Below, in pieces: positions 1 through 15,890 of a stretch of 64,000 nt of DNA. A model generated the notes under the pieces. That model worked only from the letters and a program-made list of their open reading frames with translations. It made no database searches and was not told the origin of the DNA. The stretch lies in NCBI GenBank assembly GCA_029783825.1, contig JAREIK010005929.1, positions 62,001 through 126,000 of the forward strand, written 5' to 3'. The stretch comes from Sapria himalayana. Its lineage: Eukaryota; Streptophyta; Magnoliopsida; Malpighiales; Rafflesiaceae. Position numbers and translations under genes: made by a program. The stretch's first letter is position 1, and every line of letters starts with the position of its first letter.

Positions 1-3000
1 TTTATTAAAATAAATTTTTTGTTATTTCATTGATTAAATAAAACCTATAAACACGAATATGTGCAAACATATAAATCAATAAACTCTTTAACCCCAAAAC
101 AACCAAAAATTTAAACAATTAAATAGTTATACCATAAATAATAATTCATAAATCTCATTTTTATTAGTATTCATTATAATTTTAAATATACATTTTAATT
201 ATTTATTAGTTTATTTTAATAGAAATATAAATTAAAAAATAAATTATTAGTGAGACAAATATAATTTAAATAATTTATTTTTCATCAAAAAATATATAGG
301 CTTATAAATGGATACAAAAATTTAAAAATTTAAAATTAATATTTAGTAAAATTTTTCACTTTGATTTTGAGTCGTTTTAGGCTTTGCAAATATATTTTAA
401 ACAATATTTATCTTATTAATAATTGGTTATAACTTTTTTATGATCATTATTATAATAAATATCAATAAAATAGTTTATATTGAATTTATATTATATATAA
501 TTAGTATGATTATTATAACATCATATTGTATTCAGTTGTCAAAAAAATTTAAAAATTATTATATTTTCAAAGGTTATAACCTTCAAAAATGAGAAAAAAT
601 AACAAAAATAATTTTTTTGTTATTTTATTTTTTATATAAAATCTATAAACCACTAAATGACTAAATACTAAAATGACTAAATGCCTAAACCACGAAGCCC
701 ATAAATACTTAAAACATTAAATTAGTATAGTCTAAATAATAAATCATAAATTTCAGTTTTATTAGTATTCATTATAATTTTAAATATTCATTATTAATTA
801 TTTAGCAGTTTATTTTTATAGAAATATTAATTACAAAATAAATTATTAATGCGACATATATAATTTAAATAATTTATTTTTCATAAAAAAATGGTCTTAA
901 AAAGAGGCACAGTTTTAAAAACAAAAAAAATATTATTTAATAATACATCTTATTTTGATTTTGAATCATTTTAGATTTTACAATTATATTTAAATATATA
1001 TCATTCTTATAAATACAAGTTTATTAATTTATTTATTGATCATTATTATAATATCTATCAATAATATTTTTTATATTGAGTTTACATAATATATAATTAT
1101 TAAGATTATTATAACAAAATATTATATTCACATTTAAAAAAAATTAAAAATTATTATATTTTCAAAGGTTACAACCTTCAAAAATTAAAAAAAAAATCAA
1201 AAAATGATTTTTTTTTGTTTTTTCTTTCTTTAAAGAAAACTATAAAATCACTAAAGGTCTAAAAAATTAAATCACTAAACTCCTAAACCAAAAAACACCT
1301 AAATACTTAAACCATTAAACCGGTATATCCTGAATAATAAATAATAAATCTCAATTTTATTTGTGTTCATTATAATTTTAAATATTCATTTTAATTATTT
1401 AGTAGTTTATTATTATAGAATTATAAATTACAAAATAAATTATGAGTAAGACAAATATAATTTAGATAATTTAATTTTATTAACAAAAATAGTAACTTTT
1501 AAAAAAGCAAAACATTAAAAAAAATTATTTTTTAGAAAAATATTTTACTTTTATTTGAATAAATTTAGATTTTGTAAAAACATTTTAAATAATAAGTATT
1601 TTATTAATAATAGTTTATTAATTTATTTTTTGATCATAATTATAATATCTAGCAATATAATTATTTATGTTGAAATTAAATTAATTATAATTATGAAGAT
1701 TATTATAAATAAATATTATATTTACATTTGAAAAAAATTTAATAATTATTATATTTTCAAAGGATATAATTTTCAAAAATTAGAAAAATTTATAAAAATA
1801 AATTTTTTGCTATATCATTATTTAAAAAAAACTTATAAACCACTAAATGCATAAACACTTTAACATCTAAACTCCTAAACACAAATCCTCTAAATACTTA
1901 AACCTTTAAACTCGTAAACCTTAAAAATGATTTAAATAATCTATTAAAATATTAATTACAAGATAAAATATGAATTATACAAATATAATTTAAATAATTT
2001 ATTTTTCATCAAAAAAAATATATAAGCTTATAAAAAGAAGCAAAAACTAATAAACATGTAATAAATTTTTCTTGGATTTTGAATAATTTGATGTTTTGCA
2101 ATTATATTTTAATTTATATCCATCATAATAATAATAACATATTAATTTATTTTTTTATAATTGATATCATATCTATCAATAAAATTGTTTATATTTAGTT
2201 TATATTATATATAATTATAATGATTATTATTACTAAATATTATATTCACAGTTTTAAAAAATTTTAAAATTATTATATTGTCTAAGGTTAACCTTTGAAA
2301 ATGTGAAAAAATATCAAAAATAATTTTTTTGTTATTTCAGTGTTTAAACCAAACCAATAAACCACTAAATGTCTAAAAACATAAATCGCTAAAGTCCTAA
2401 ATGACAAAACCTTTAAATACTTAAAATATTGAACTAGTAAACATTAATAATAATTCATAAATCTCATTTTAATTTTTATTCAATATAATTTTATATTTTT
2501 ATTTTAATTATTTATCATTTTATTTTTATTGAAATAATAATTACAAAATAAATTATTAGTGAGACAGATATAATTTAAATTAAACTGGTATACGCTAAAT
2601 TATAAAGAATAAATCTTATTTTTTTTTCATAATAATTTTAATTATTCATTTTTATTTTTTATTTGTTTATTTTTATAGAAATATTAATTAAAAAATAAAT
2701 TATGAGTTAGAAAAATATAATTTATATAAATTATTTTCATCAAAAAAATATAGATAAACTTATTAAAATAAAAAAAAATTAAAAACAAAAAATTATTATA
2801 TAGTAATATAATTTGCTTTGCTTCTGAAACATTAGAGGTTTTGTATTTATATTTTAATTGATATCTATCATATTAATAATAGATTATTAAACTATTTTTT
2901 GATCATTATTAAAATATTGATCAATAATATTGTTTATATTGAATTTATAAGATATATAAATATAAGGATTATTATCACTAAATATTGAAATCACATTTGA

Positions 3001-6000
3001 AAAAAATTTAAAAATTATTATATTTTCAAAGGTAACCTTTGAAAATATAAATAAATAATAAAAATAAATATTATGTTATTTTAATTTTTAATAAAACTTA
3101 TAAACCACTAAATGCATACACAGTTTAATAATTAAACTCATAAAGCCAGTAATGCCAAAATACATAAACCATTAAACCGCTATATACTACTTAATAATTA
3201 AGAAATCTAATTTTTATTTCAATTTATTATAATTTTAAATATTTAATTTAATTATTTATTTGTTTTTTTTATATAAATTTTTATTACAAAATAAATTATG
3301 TGTGCGACAAATAAAATTTAAATAATTTATTTTTAATAAAAGAATATATACGCTTATAAAAGAAGTAAACTTTTAAAAACATGAATCTCTAAACACATAT
3401 ACTTAAACTATTAAACTGGTATACATAAATAATAAATCATAAATCTCATTTTAATTTTTATTCAGTATACTTTTAAATTTTTATTTTAATTATTTATCAG
3501 TTTATTTTTAAAGAAATATTAATTACAAAATAAATTATTAGCGAGACATATATAATTTAAATTAAACCGGTATACCCTAAATAATAAATAATAAATCTCA
3601 TTTTTTTCTTTATAATTTTAGATATTCATTTTAATTATTTTTTTGTTTATTTTTATATAAATATAAATTAAAACATAAATTATGAGTTAGACAAATATAA
3701 TTTATGTAAATTATTTTTTAATCAAAAAAATATAGATAAATTTTTTAAAATAAAAAAAAATTACAAAACAAAAAATTATTATATACTAATATATTTTGGT
3801 TTTATTATGAATCATTTTATGTTTGTAATTATATTTTAATTGATATCTATCTTATTAATAATAGATTAGTAATTTATTTTTTCATCATTATTAGAATATT
3901 AATTACTAAAATTATTTATTTAGAATTTATATGATATATATATATAATGATTATTATAACTAAATAATGAATTTTCTTTTGTAAAAAATTTAAAAATTTT
4001 TATATTTTCAAAGGTTATAACATTTGAAAATATCAAAATATAATAAAAATTAATTTTTAGTTATTTTATTTTTTAATAAAACCTATAAACCAGTAAATGC
4101 ATACACATTTAAATCAATATACTCCTAAACCCCGTAATACCTAAATACATAAACCATAAAACCACTATATAATACATAATAATTAATAAATCTAATTTTT
4201 ATTTCTATTTATAATAATTTTAAATATTTATTTAATTATTTATTAGTTTATTTTTATAGAAATATTTATTATAAAATAAATTATGAGTAAGACAAATATA
4301 ATTTAAATAATTTATTTTTAATCAAAAAATATATATACGCTTATAAAAGAAGTTAAATTTAAAAATTAATAATTATTATTCCGTAATATATATTACTTTA
4401 ATTTTGAATCAATTTGGGTTTTGTACATATTTTTTAATGAATATCTATCTAATTATTAATAGTTTATTAATTTAATTTTTGATAATTATTATAATTACTA
4501 TCAATAAAATTGTTTATATTGAATTTATATGATGTATGATTATTAATAATATTATAACTAAATATAGTATTCACATTTCAGAAAATTTTAAATCTCAAAA
4601 CCATTAAACTGGTATACATTAATAATAAATCATAAATCTTATTTTTATTTTTATTCAGTATAATTATAAATTTTTATTTTAATTATTTATCAGTTTATTT
4701 TTATAGAAATATAAATTATAAAATAAATTATTAGTGAGACAGATATAATTTAAATAATTTATATTTCATCAAAAAAATATAAGCTTATAAAAATAGGCAC
4801 AATTTTAATAACAAAAATTTATTATTTAGTAAAATATTTTATTTTGATTTTGTATCATTTTAGATTTTGCATTTATATTTTAATTTATATTATTCTTTTT
4901 AATAATAGTTTATTAATTATTTATTGATCATTATTATAATATCTATTAATAAAGTTATTTATAGTGAGTTTACAATATATATAATTATTAAAATTATTAT
5001 AACTAAATATTATATTCACATTTTATAAAAAATTAAAAATTTTTATATTTTCAAAGGTTATAACCTTCAAAAATTAAAAAAAACAAAAAAATTAAATTTT
5101 TTGTTATTTCATTCTTTAAATAAAAACTATAAATCACTAAAGGCATAAACACTTAAATCATTAAACCCCAAAACACCTAGATACCTAAACTATTAAAACT
5201 ATATATCCTGAATATAAATAATAAATCTCACTTTTATTTGTATTCATTATAATTTTAAATAATCATTTTAATAATTTTTTAGTTTATTTTTATAGAATTA
5301 TAAATTACAATATATATTATGAGGAAGACAAATATAATTTAAATAATATACTTTTAAGAACAAAAAATATAAACTTATAAAAAGAAGCAAAACATCAAAA
5401 ACATTATTATTTAGTAATTTATTTTACTTTGATTTTGAATAAATTTAGGTTTTGCAAATATATTTTAAATAATATCTATCTTATTTATAATAGTTTATTA
5501 ATTAATTTTTGTATCATTAATATAATATCTATCAATATATTTGTTTATATTGAATTTATATGATATATAATTATTATAATTATCATAACTAAATATAGTA
5601 TTCACATTTAAAAAAATTTAAAAATTATTATATTTTAAAAGGTTATAACCTTCAAATATGAGAAAAAAAACAAAAAATAACAAAAAAAATTTTTGTTATA
5701 TCTTTGTTTAAATAAAACTTATAAACCATTAAAAAACTAAACACATAAATCTCTAAACTCCTAAACCCCGAAGCCCCTAAATAATTTAACCTTTAATCTC
5801 ATAAACCTTAAATATAATTTAAATAATTTATTGAAATATTAATTATAAAATAAATTATGAGTGATACAACTATAATTTAAATAATTTATTTTTTATCAAA
5901 AAAATATATAGTCTTATAAAAAGAGGCAAAAATTAAAAAACTAAAATTATTATTTAGTAATAAATTTACTTTGATTATTAATCATTTTAGTTTTTGTAAT

Positions 6001-8570
6001 TAAATTTTTATTTATATCTATCATATTAATAATAGTTTATTAATTTATTTTTTGATAATTGATATAATATCTATCAATAAAATTTTATATATTTAGTTTA
6101 TATTATATATTGTTATAATAATTATTATTACTAAATATTGTATTCACATTTTTAAAAAATTTTAAATTATTATATTTTCAAATTTTTTAATGTTTGAAAA
6201 TTTGAAAAAATATCAAAAATAATTTATTTGTTATTTCATTATTTAAATAAAACCAATAAAGCACTAAATGCCTTAATGCTTAAATGAATAACTTCTAAAT
6301 CTCGAAAACCCTAAATAGATAATTTTTTTAATCATATATATCCTAAATAATAAACAATAAATCTCATTTTTATTTTTTTCATTATAATTTTAAATATTAA
6401 TTTTAATAATTTATTTGTTTATTTTTATATAAATATTAATTACAAAATAAATTATGAGTTAGACAATTATAATTTATCTAAATTATTTTTAATCAAAAAA
6501 ATATAGATAAACTTATTAAAAAAATTAAAAACAAAAAATTATTATATAATAATATAATTTGCTTTGCTTCTGAATCATTATTGGTTCTGTATTTATATTT
6601 TAATTGATATCTATCTTATTAATAATAGACTATTAATTTATATTTTGACCATTATTAGAATATTTATCAATAAAATTATTTATATTGAATTTATATGATA
6701 TTTAAATATAATTATTATTATAACTAAATATTGAATTCACTTTTAGAAAAAATTTTAAAATTATTATATTTTCAAATATTATAACCTTTGAAAATGTGAA
6801 AAATAAAAAAAAATATTTTTTTTGATATTTCATTGTTTAAATAAAACCTATAAACCACTATTGCGTAAATACTTAATTCAATAACTCCTAAATCTCTAAA
6901 ACCCTAAATAATAAATAATAATCCTTTTAAACTGGTAACCCTAAATAACAAATAATAAATATCAATATTATTATTTTCATTATAATTTTAAATATTCATT
7001 TTAATTATTTATTTATTTATTTTTATATAAATATTAATTACAAAATAAATTGAGTTAGACAAATATAATTTTATAAATTATTTTTCATTAAAATAAAAAA
7101 TAATTTATTTTAAACATTAAAAAATTCAAAACAACAAATTATTATATAGTAATATATTTTTCTTTCTTCTGAATCATTTTTATATAGTAATATATTTTTC
7201 ATCTAAATATTATTATTTAGTAAAATATTTTGATTTGATTTTGAATCATTGTGTTATGTACTTATATTTTAATTATTATTTTTATTATTAATAATAGTTT
7301 ATTAATTTAATTTTTGATCATTATTATAATATTTATCATTAAAATTATTTATATTGAATTTTTATAATATATAATTAGTGAGATTAATATAATTATACAT
7401 AGTATTAACATTTCGAAAGATTTTAAAAATTAATTTATTTTTAAAGGTTATAACCTTTGAAAATCAGAAAAAATCTAAAAAAAGATTTTTTTATTTTTAT
7501 TATATAAATAAAACCTATAAACCACTAAATGCCTAAAAACATAAATTGATAAACTCCTAAACACCAAAACTCCTATATAATCAAACTATTAAATCGGTAT
7601 ACCACATATAATAAATTATAAATCTCATTTTAATTTGTATTCATTATAATTTTAAATATTCATTTTAATTATTTATTAGTTTATTTTTTATAAAAGTATT
7701 AATCACAAAATAAATAATGATATAGACAAATATAATTTTAATTATTTATTTTTAATCAAAAAAAATATAAGCTTATAAAAAGAAGTAAAATTTTAAAAAC
7801 AAAAAAGTATTATATAGTAATATATTTTACTTTGATTATGAATCATTATATATAGGTTTTGTAATTATATTTTAATTGCTATCAATCTTATTAATAAAAG
7901 TTTATTAATTTATTATTTGATCATTTTTATAATATCTAACAATAAAATTACTTATATTCAATTTAAATGTCTTATAAATATTAAGATTATTATAACTAAA
8001 TATTATATTTTCAAAGGTTATAACATTCAAAAATGATAAAAATGACAAAAATAATTTTTTTATTATTTTATTATTAAAATAAAACTTATAAACCAAAAAA
8101 TGCCAATATATTTAAATCTCTAGACTCCTAAACCCAAAAATCCCCTAAATACTTAAACCATTAAACCTATATAACCTATAAAATAAATAATAAATCTTTA
8201 TTTGTATTCATTATAATTTTAAATATTCATTTTAATTATTTTTTAGTATATTTTTATAGAAATATTAATTACAAAATAAATAATGAGTGAGACATATATA
8301 ATTTAAATAATTTTTTTTTATGAAAAAAATATAAGCTTATAAAAATAAACAAAATTTCAAAAATTTAAAATTTTATTTAGTAAAATAATTTATTTTGATT
8401 TTGAATTATTTTGGTTTATGCAAATATATTTTAAATATATTGAATCTAAAACAAATATCATTATTAAGATTATTATAACTAAGTATTGTATTCATATTTT
8501 ATAACTATTAAAAAATTATTATATTTTTAAAGGTTATAACATTTGAAAATCACGAAAATTCATAAAATTA
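1..8570 (+). repeat. AT-rich satellite array, section 1 (classes A B C D E+F G+F G C D H I J K)
   Basis: Tandem units of about 590 bp follow one another in one orientation. Each unit starts with a block of CTAAA-type heptamers, continues through a GGTATAC-like motif and an AT-rich body, and ends in an AAGGTTATAACCTT-type palindrome. Palindrome sites, often degenerate, fall near 560, 1160, 1755, 2275, 3025, 4005, 5050, 5645, 6175, 6775, 7445 and 8010. Spacings well above 590 bp (about 750 at 2275-3025, 980 at 3025-4005, 1045 at 4005-5050) mark composite units carrying an extra partial copy, seen as second 'aaac-ggtatac' motifs near 2585, 3410, 3570 and 4605. No gene is visible. Open frames in the AT-rich body are rich in Ile, Asn, Tyr and Leu and recur at the same monomer phase, as expected of chance frames in a repeat. 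Confidence 0.93.
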
Positions 8571-11500
8571 AATTTTTTGTTATTCTTTGATTAAATAAAA
8601 CCGATAAACACCTAAATGTGTAAACATATAAATCAATAAACTCATTAACCCCAAAACCACAAAAAACTTAAACAATTAAATAGTTATACCCTAAATAAGA
8701 AATCATAAATCTCAATTTTATTAGTATTCATTATAATTTTAAATATACATTTTAATTATTTATTAGTTTATTTTTATAAAAATATAAATTAAAAAATAAA
8801 TTATTAGTGTGAAAATAAAATTTAAATATTTTATTTTCCATCAAAAAATATATAAGCTTATAAATGAAAACAAAAATTTAAAAATTTAAATTTAATATTT
8901 CGTAAAATATTTAACTTTAATTTTGAATCATTTTAGGTTTTGAAAATATATTTTAAACAATATTTATCTTATTAATAATTGTGTATTTCTATTTTATGAT
9001 CATTATTATAATATATATCAATAATATAGTTTATATTGAATTTATATGATATATAATTATTATGATTATTATAACTTCATATTATATTCGCTTGTTAAAA
9101 AATTTAAAAATTATTATATTTTCAAAGGTTATAACCTTCAATAATGAGAAAAAATAACAAAATTAAATTTTTTGTTATTTTATTTTTTATATAAAACCTA
9201 TAAACCACTAAATGACTAAATTCTAAAATGACTTAACTCCTAAACCCAGAACCCCATAAATACTTAAAACATTAAATTAGTATAGTCCAAATAATAAATC
9301 ATAAATCTAATTTTTATTAGTATTCATTATAATTTAAATTAATCATTTTAATTATTTATCAGTTTATTTTTATAGAAATATTAATTTAAATAAATTATTA
9401 GTGCGACATATATAGTTTAAATAATTTATTTATCATAAAAAAATGATGATAAAAAAAGGCAAATTTTAAAAAATAAATAATAATTATTTTGTAATATATC
9501 TTATTTTGATTTTGAATCATTTTAGATTTTACAATTATATTTTAATTTATATCAATCTTATAAATACTCGTTTATTAATTTATTTATTGATCATTATTAT
9601 AATATCTATCAATAAAATTATTTATATTGAGTTGACATTATATATAATTATTAAGATTAATATAACTAAATATTATATCCACATTTAAAAAAATTAAAAA
9701 TTATTACATTTTCAAAGGTTATAACCTTCAAAAATTAAAAAAAAATCAAAATATTAAATTTTTTGTTTTTCCATTCTTAAAAGAAAAACTATAAATCAAT
9801 AATGGTCTAAAAAATTAAATCACTAACGGTCTAAACAATTAAATAATTAAACTTCTAAACCATAAAACACATTAATACTTAAACCATTAAACCGGTATAT
9901 CCTAAAAAATAAATAATAAATATTAATTTTATTTGTATTCATTATAATTTTAAATATTCATTTTAATTATTTATTAGTTTATTATTATAGAAATATAAAT
10001 TACAAAATAAATTATGGCTAAGACAAATATAATTTAGATAATTTATTTTTAATAACAAAAATATAAACATATAAAAAAAGCAAAACATTAAAAAAAATTA
10101 TTATTTAGTAATATATTTTTCTTTGATTTGAATAAATTAAGATTTTGCAAATACTTTTTAAATAATATGTATATTATTAATAATAGTTTATTAATTTATT
10201 TTTTGATCATTATTATAATATCTAGTAATGTAATTATTTATATTGAATTTAAATTGCTTATATTTATTAAGATTATTATAAATAAATATTATATTTACAT
10301 TTGAAAAAAATTTAAAAATTATTATATTTTCAAAGGATATAACCTTCAAAAATTAGAAAAAATAAAATAAATAAATTTTTTGCTATATCATTGTTTATAT
10401 AAAACTTATAAACCACTAAATCCCTAAACACTTAAATCTCTAGACTCCATAACACAAAACCACCTAAATACTTAAACCTTTAAACTCGTAAACCTTAATT
10501 ATAAGTTAAATAATTTATTAAATTTATAATTACAAAATAAATTATGAGTAATACAAATTTAATTTAAATTTTTTTTTTTCATCAAAAAAAAAATATAAGC
10601 TTATAAAAAGAAGCAAACACTAAAAAAAATTATTATTTATTAATAAATTTTACTTTGATTTTGAAAAATTTTAGGTTTTGCAATTATATTTTAATTTATA
10701 TCTATCATATTAATAATAGCATATTAATTTATTTTTTGATAATTGATTTAATATCTATCAATAAAATTCTTTATATTTTGTTTAGATTATATATAATTAT
10801 AATGATTATTATTACAAAATATTGTATTCATATTTTTAAAAAATTTAAAATTATTACATTTTCAAATGTTATAACCTTTGAAATTGTGAGAAAATATCAA
10901 AAATAATTTTATTGTTATTTCAGTATTTAAATAAATCCTATAAACCACTAAATGCCTAAACACTTAAATCAATAACTCCTAAATTTTTAAAACCCTAAAA
11001 AGATAATCCTTTTAAACTGGTATACCGTAAATTATAAATAATAAATCTCAATATTATTTTTTTCATTATAATTTAAAATATTCATTTTAATTATTTATTC
11101 CTTTATTTTTATTAAATATTAATAACTATATAAATTATGAGTTAGACAAATATAATTTATATAAATAATTTTTCATCACAAAATATAGATTAACTTATAA
11201 AAAGAAGAAAAAATTTCAAAACAAAAATTTATTATATAGTAATATATTTTGCTTTCCTTCTGAATCATTTTAGGTTTTGTAATTATATTTTAATTGATAT
11301 GTATTTCATTAATAATAGATTATTATTTTAGTTTTTGATCATAATTAAAATATTTATCAAAAAAATTTTATATATTGAATTTATATGAAATATAAATATA
11401 ATGATTATTATAACTAAAAATTGAATTGACTTTTGAAAAAAATTTAACAATTATTATATTTTTAAGGTTATAACATTTGAAAATATCAAAAAATAATAAA

Positions 11501-13515
11501 AATAAATTTGTTGTTTATTTATTTTTTTAATAAAACCAATAACCACTAAATGCATACACAAATAAATCAGTAAACTCCTAAACCTCGTAATGCCTAAATA
11601 CATAATCCATTAAACCGCTATATATTACTTAATAATTAAAATATCTAATTTTCATTTCTATTTATTATAATTTTAAATATTAATTTTAATTTTTTATTAG
11701 TTTATTTTTATAGAAATATTTATTACAAAATAAATTATGAGTGCGAGAAATATAATTTAAATAATTTATTTTTAATAAATAAAAGTATTTACCCTAATAA
11801 AATAAGTAAAAATTTACAAATTATGATTTAGACAAATATAATTTATATAAATTTTTTTTCATCGAAAAATATAGATAAACTTATAAAAAGAATAAAAAAT
11901 TTAAAAACTAAAATTTATTATTTAGTAATATATTTTGCTCTACTTCTGAATCATATTAGGTTTTGTAATTATATTTTAATTGATATCTATCTAATTAATT
12001 ATTGATTATTAATTTATTTTTTGATAATTATTAGAATATTTATCAATAAAAATGTTTATATTGAATTTATATGATATATAAATATAATGATTATTATGAC
12101 TAAATATTATATTCACTTTTGAATAAAATTTTAAAATTATTATATTTTCAAAGGTTATAACCTTTGAAAATGTGAAAAAAGTAAAAAAAATATTTTTTTT
12201 ATTATTTCATTCTTTAAATAAAACCTATACACCACTAAATACCTAAACACTTAAATAACTAAACTACAAAATTCTGATACCCATATATAGATAATCCTTT
12301 AAACCGGTATACACTAAATAATAATTAAGAAATCTCCTTTTTATTTGTTTTCATTATAATTTAAAAAAATTATTTTGATTTTTAGTTTTTTATTTGTATA
12401 TTTGTATTAATTATAAAATAAATATTGAGTTAAAAATATAATTTATAAAAATTATTTTTCATCAAAAAATAGATAAGCTTATAAAAAGATTAAAAATTTA
12501 AAAACAAATAATTATTATTTAGTAATATATTTTGCTTTGCTTTTGAATCATTTTAGGTTTTGATATTATATTTTAAGTAATATCAATGTTATTTATAATA
12601 GATTTTTAATTTATTTTTTGATAATTATTAGAATATCTATCAATAAAATTGTTTATATTGAATTTATATGATATATACTTATTATGATTATTATAAATAA
12701 ATATTGTATACACTTTTGAAAAAAATTTAAAAATTATTATATTTTCAAAAGTTATAACCTTGAAAAATGAGAAAAAATAATAAAAATAAATTTTTTGTTA
12801 TTTTATTTTTTAAATAAAACCTATAGATCATTAAATGATTACTTACTTAAATCAGTAATCTCATAAACCCCGAAACCCCTAAATACATAAACCTTTTAAT
12901 AGCTATATTTTACATATTAAATAATAAATCTGATTTATATTTCTCTATATATTATAATTTTAAATATTCATTTTAATTATTTATAGTTTAATTTTTTAGA
13001 AAAATTAATTCAAAATAAATTTCTAATGAGACACATAATATTTAGCTAATTTATATTTAATCAAAAAAAATATAAGCTTAAAAAATGAAGGACAAATTTA
13101 AAAATTAAATATTATTATTTAGTAATATATTTTGATTTGATTTTGAATCATTTTGTGTTATGTAAATATATTTTAATTGATATTTAGATTTTTAATAATA
13201 GTTTGTTAATTTAATTTTTGATCATTATTATAATTTCTATCATTAAAATTGTTTATATTTAATTTATATGATATATAATTTGTAAGATTAATATAATTAT
13301 ACATGGTATTCACATTTCAAAAAATTTTAAAAATTATTTTCTTTTCAAAGATTATAAACTTTGAAAATCAGAAAAAATCAAATTTTTTTTTATTTTTATT
13401 ATATAAATAAAACTTATAAATCACGAAATGCCTTAAAACATAAATTGCTAAACTTCTAAACGACAAAACCCCTAAATAATTTAACCATTAAACTGGTATA
13501 CTATATATAATAAAT
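8571..13515 (+). repeat. AT-rich satellite array, section 2 (classes A B C D H G L M J)
   Basis: The array restarts with the same class order as the left edge of the window. The A block near 8590 (CATTGATTAAATAAAAC, then 'aacatataaatcaataaact') matches position 30 onward, and the B block near 9200 matches 650, giving a local offset of about 8.57 kb. C (9800), D (10390) and H (10940) follow, then G (11540), L (12240), M (12830) and J (13430). A junction near 11815 joins the body of a G monomer directly to an F-type body, which removes part of a unit. The M class carries a distinctive 'ttacttacttaaatcag' block. No coding feature is supported. Confidence 0.92.
12148..12167. other. Conserved satellite palindrome, exact 20-mer
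   Basis: The core is TCAAAGGTTATAACCTTTGA, equal to its own reverse complement. Symmetry extends to 28 bp (12144-12171). It lies at the end of a G/F recombinant monomer, just before an L-class heptamer block. Confidence 0.85.
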
Positions 13516-15870
13516 AATAAATTTCATTTTTATTAGTATTCTTTATAATTTTAAACATACATCTTAATTATTTATTAGTTTTTTTTATAGAAATATAAAT
13601 TATAAATAAATTATTAGTGAGACAAATATAATTTTAAAAAAAATTTTTTTAATCAAAATATATATAAGCATATAAATGGATACAAAAATTTAAAAATTTA
13701 AAATTAATATTTAGTAAAATATTTCACTATGATTAAGAATCAATTTAGGTTTTGCAAATATATTTTAATCAATATTTATCTTATTAATAATTGTTTATTA
13801 TTTTTTTTTATGATCATTATTATAATATATACCAATAAAATAATTTATATTGAATTTATATGATATTTTATTATTATGATTATTAACTTTTTATTGTATT
13901 CACTTTTCAAAATAAAATTAAAAATTATTATATTTTCAAAGGTTATAACCTTCAAAAATGAGAAAAAATAACAAAAATACTTTTTTTTTATTTTATTTTT
14001 TAAATAAAACCTATAAACCACTAAATGACTAAATACTAAAATGACTAAACTTCTAATCCCCGAAGCTCATAAATACTCAAAACATTAAATTAGTATAGTC
14101 TAAATAATAAATCATAATTCCCATTTTTATTAGTATTCATTATAATTTTAAATATTCATTTTACTTATTTATCAGTTTATTTTTATAGAAATATTAATTA
14201 CGAAATAAATTATTAATGCGACAGATAAAATTTAAATAATTTATTTTTTATCTAAAAATATATATATGCTGATAAAAAAAGGCAAAATTTTAAAAATAAA
14301 AAATTAATTTTTATTAAAATATCTCATTTTGATTTTGAATCATTTTAGATTTTACAATTATATATTAATTTATATAATTGTTATTAATACTTGTTAATTA
14401 ATTAATTTATTGATCATTATTATAATATTTATTAATACAATTATTTATATTTAGTTTGCATTATATAAAATTATTATGATTATTAAAACTAAATATTATA
14501 TTCACTTTAAAAAAAATTAAAAATTAATATATTTTCAAAGGGTATAACCTTCAAATTTTAAAAATATCAAAAAATTAAATTTTTTGTTCTTTCATTATTT
14601 AAATAAAAACTATAAATCACTAAAGGTATAAACACTTAAATCACTAAACTCCTAAACTATAAAACACCTAAATACTTAAACCATTAAACTGGTATATCCT
14701 AAATAATAAATAATAAATCCCAATTTTATTTATATTCATTATAATTTTAAATATTAATTTTAATTATTTTGTAGTTTAGTATTATAGAATTATAAATTAC
14801 AAAATAAATTATGATTAAGACAAATATAAATTTAATAATTTTTATTTAAAAAAAATATAAAGTATAAAAAAAAGCCAAACATTAAAAAAAATTATTATAT
14901 AGTAATATATTTTACTTTGATTTTTAATAAATTTAGATTTTGCAAATATATTTTAAATAATATCTATCTTATTAATAATAGTTTATTAAATTTTTTTGGA
15001 TCATTATTATAATATCTAGTAATGTAATTATTTATATTTAATTTAAATGACTTATAATTATTAATATTATTATAACTTAATATTATATTTAATTTTGAAA
15101 ATAATTTAAAAATTATTATATTTTCAAATGTTATGACCTTTGAAAATGTGAAAAAATATCAAATATAATTTTTTTTTATTTCATTGTTTAAATAAAACCT
15201 ATAAATCACTAAATGCCTAAAAAAGAAATTGCTAAATTTCTAAACGACAAAGCCTCTAAATACTTAAACCATTAAACTGGTATACATTAATAATAATTCA
15301 TAAATCTCTTTTTAATTTTTATTCAGTATAATTTTAAATTTTTATTTTAATTATTTATAAGTTTATTTTTATAGAAATATTAATTACAAAATACATTATG
15401 AGTGAGACAGATCTAATTAAAATTAGACTAGTATACCCAAATAATAAAGATTAAATCTCAATATTATTTTTTTTCTTATATTTGTAAATATTCATTTTAA
15501 TTATTAATTTGTTTATTTTTATATAAATATTAATTAAAAAATAAATAATGAATTAGACAAATATAATTTATATAAATTAATTTTCATCAAAAAAATATGG
15601 ATAACTTTTTAAAAGAAAAAAAAATTTCAAAACAACAAATTATTATATAGTAATATATATTGATTTCTTCTGAATGGTTTAAGTTTTTTTATTATATTTT
15701 ATTAGATATCTATCTTATTAATAATAGATTATTAATTTATTTTTTGATCATTATTTGAATATTTATCAATAAAATTGGTTATATTGAATTTATATGATAT
15801 ATAAATATAATGATGATTATAACTAAATATTGAACTTACTTTTGAAAAAAATTTACAAATTATTTTATTT

Positions 15871-15890
15871 TCAAAGGTTATAACCTTTGA
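15871..15890. other. Conserved satellite palindrome, exact 20-mer
   Basis: Exact core, with perfect dyad symmetry over 30 bp (15866-15895). It is followed by 'aaatatcaaaaaataataaa', the leader typical of G-class monomers. Confidence 0.85.

Noticed and set aside
7905..8096. Minus-strand frames in the satellite (also 36321-36521 and 37719-37910)
   Set aside because: Low-complexity, AT-driven composition, not preserved between monomers of the same class, and no regulatory signals.
9506..9688. Recurring 60-85-codon open frames in the satellite body (also at 10655-10906, 17976-18170, 28249-28500, 45470-45727 and 54358-54546) with similar Ile/Asn/Tyr/Leu-rich products
   Set aside because: They fall at the same phase of the repeat, start at TTG or other non-ATG codons, have no initiation context, and are closed in most monomers. 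They are chance frames in an AT-rich tandem repeat.
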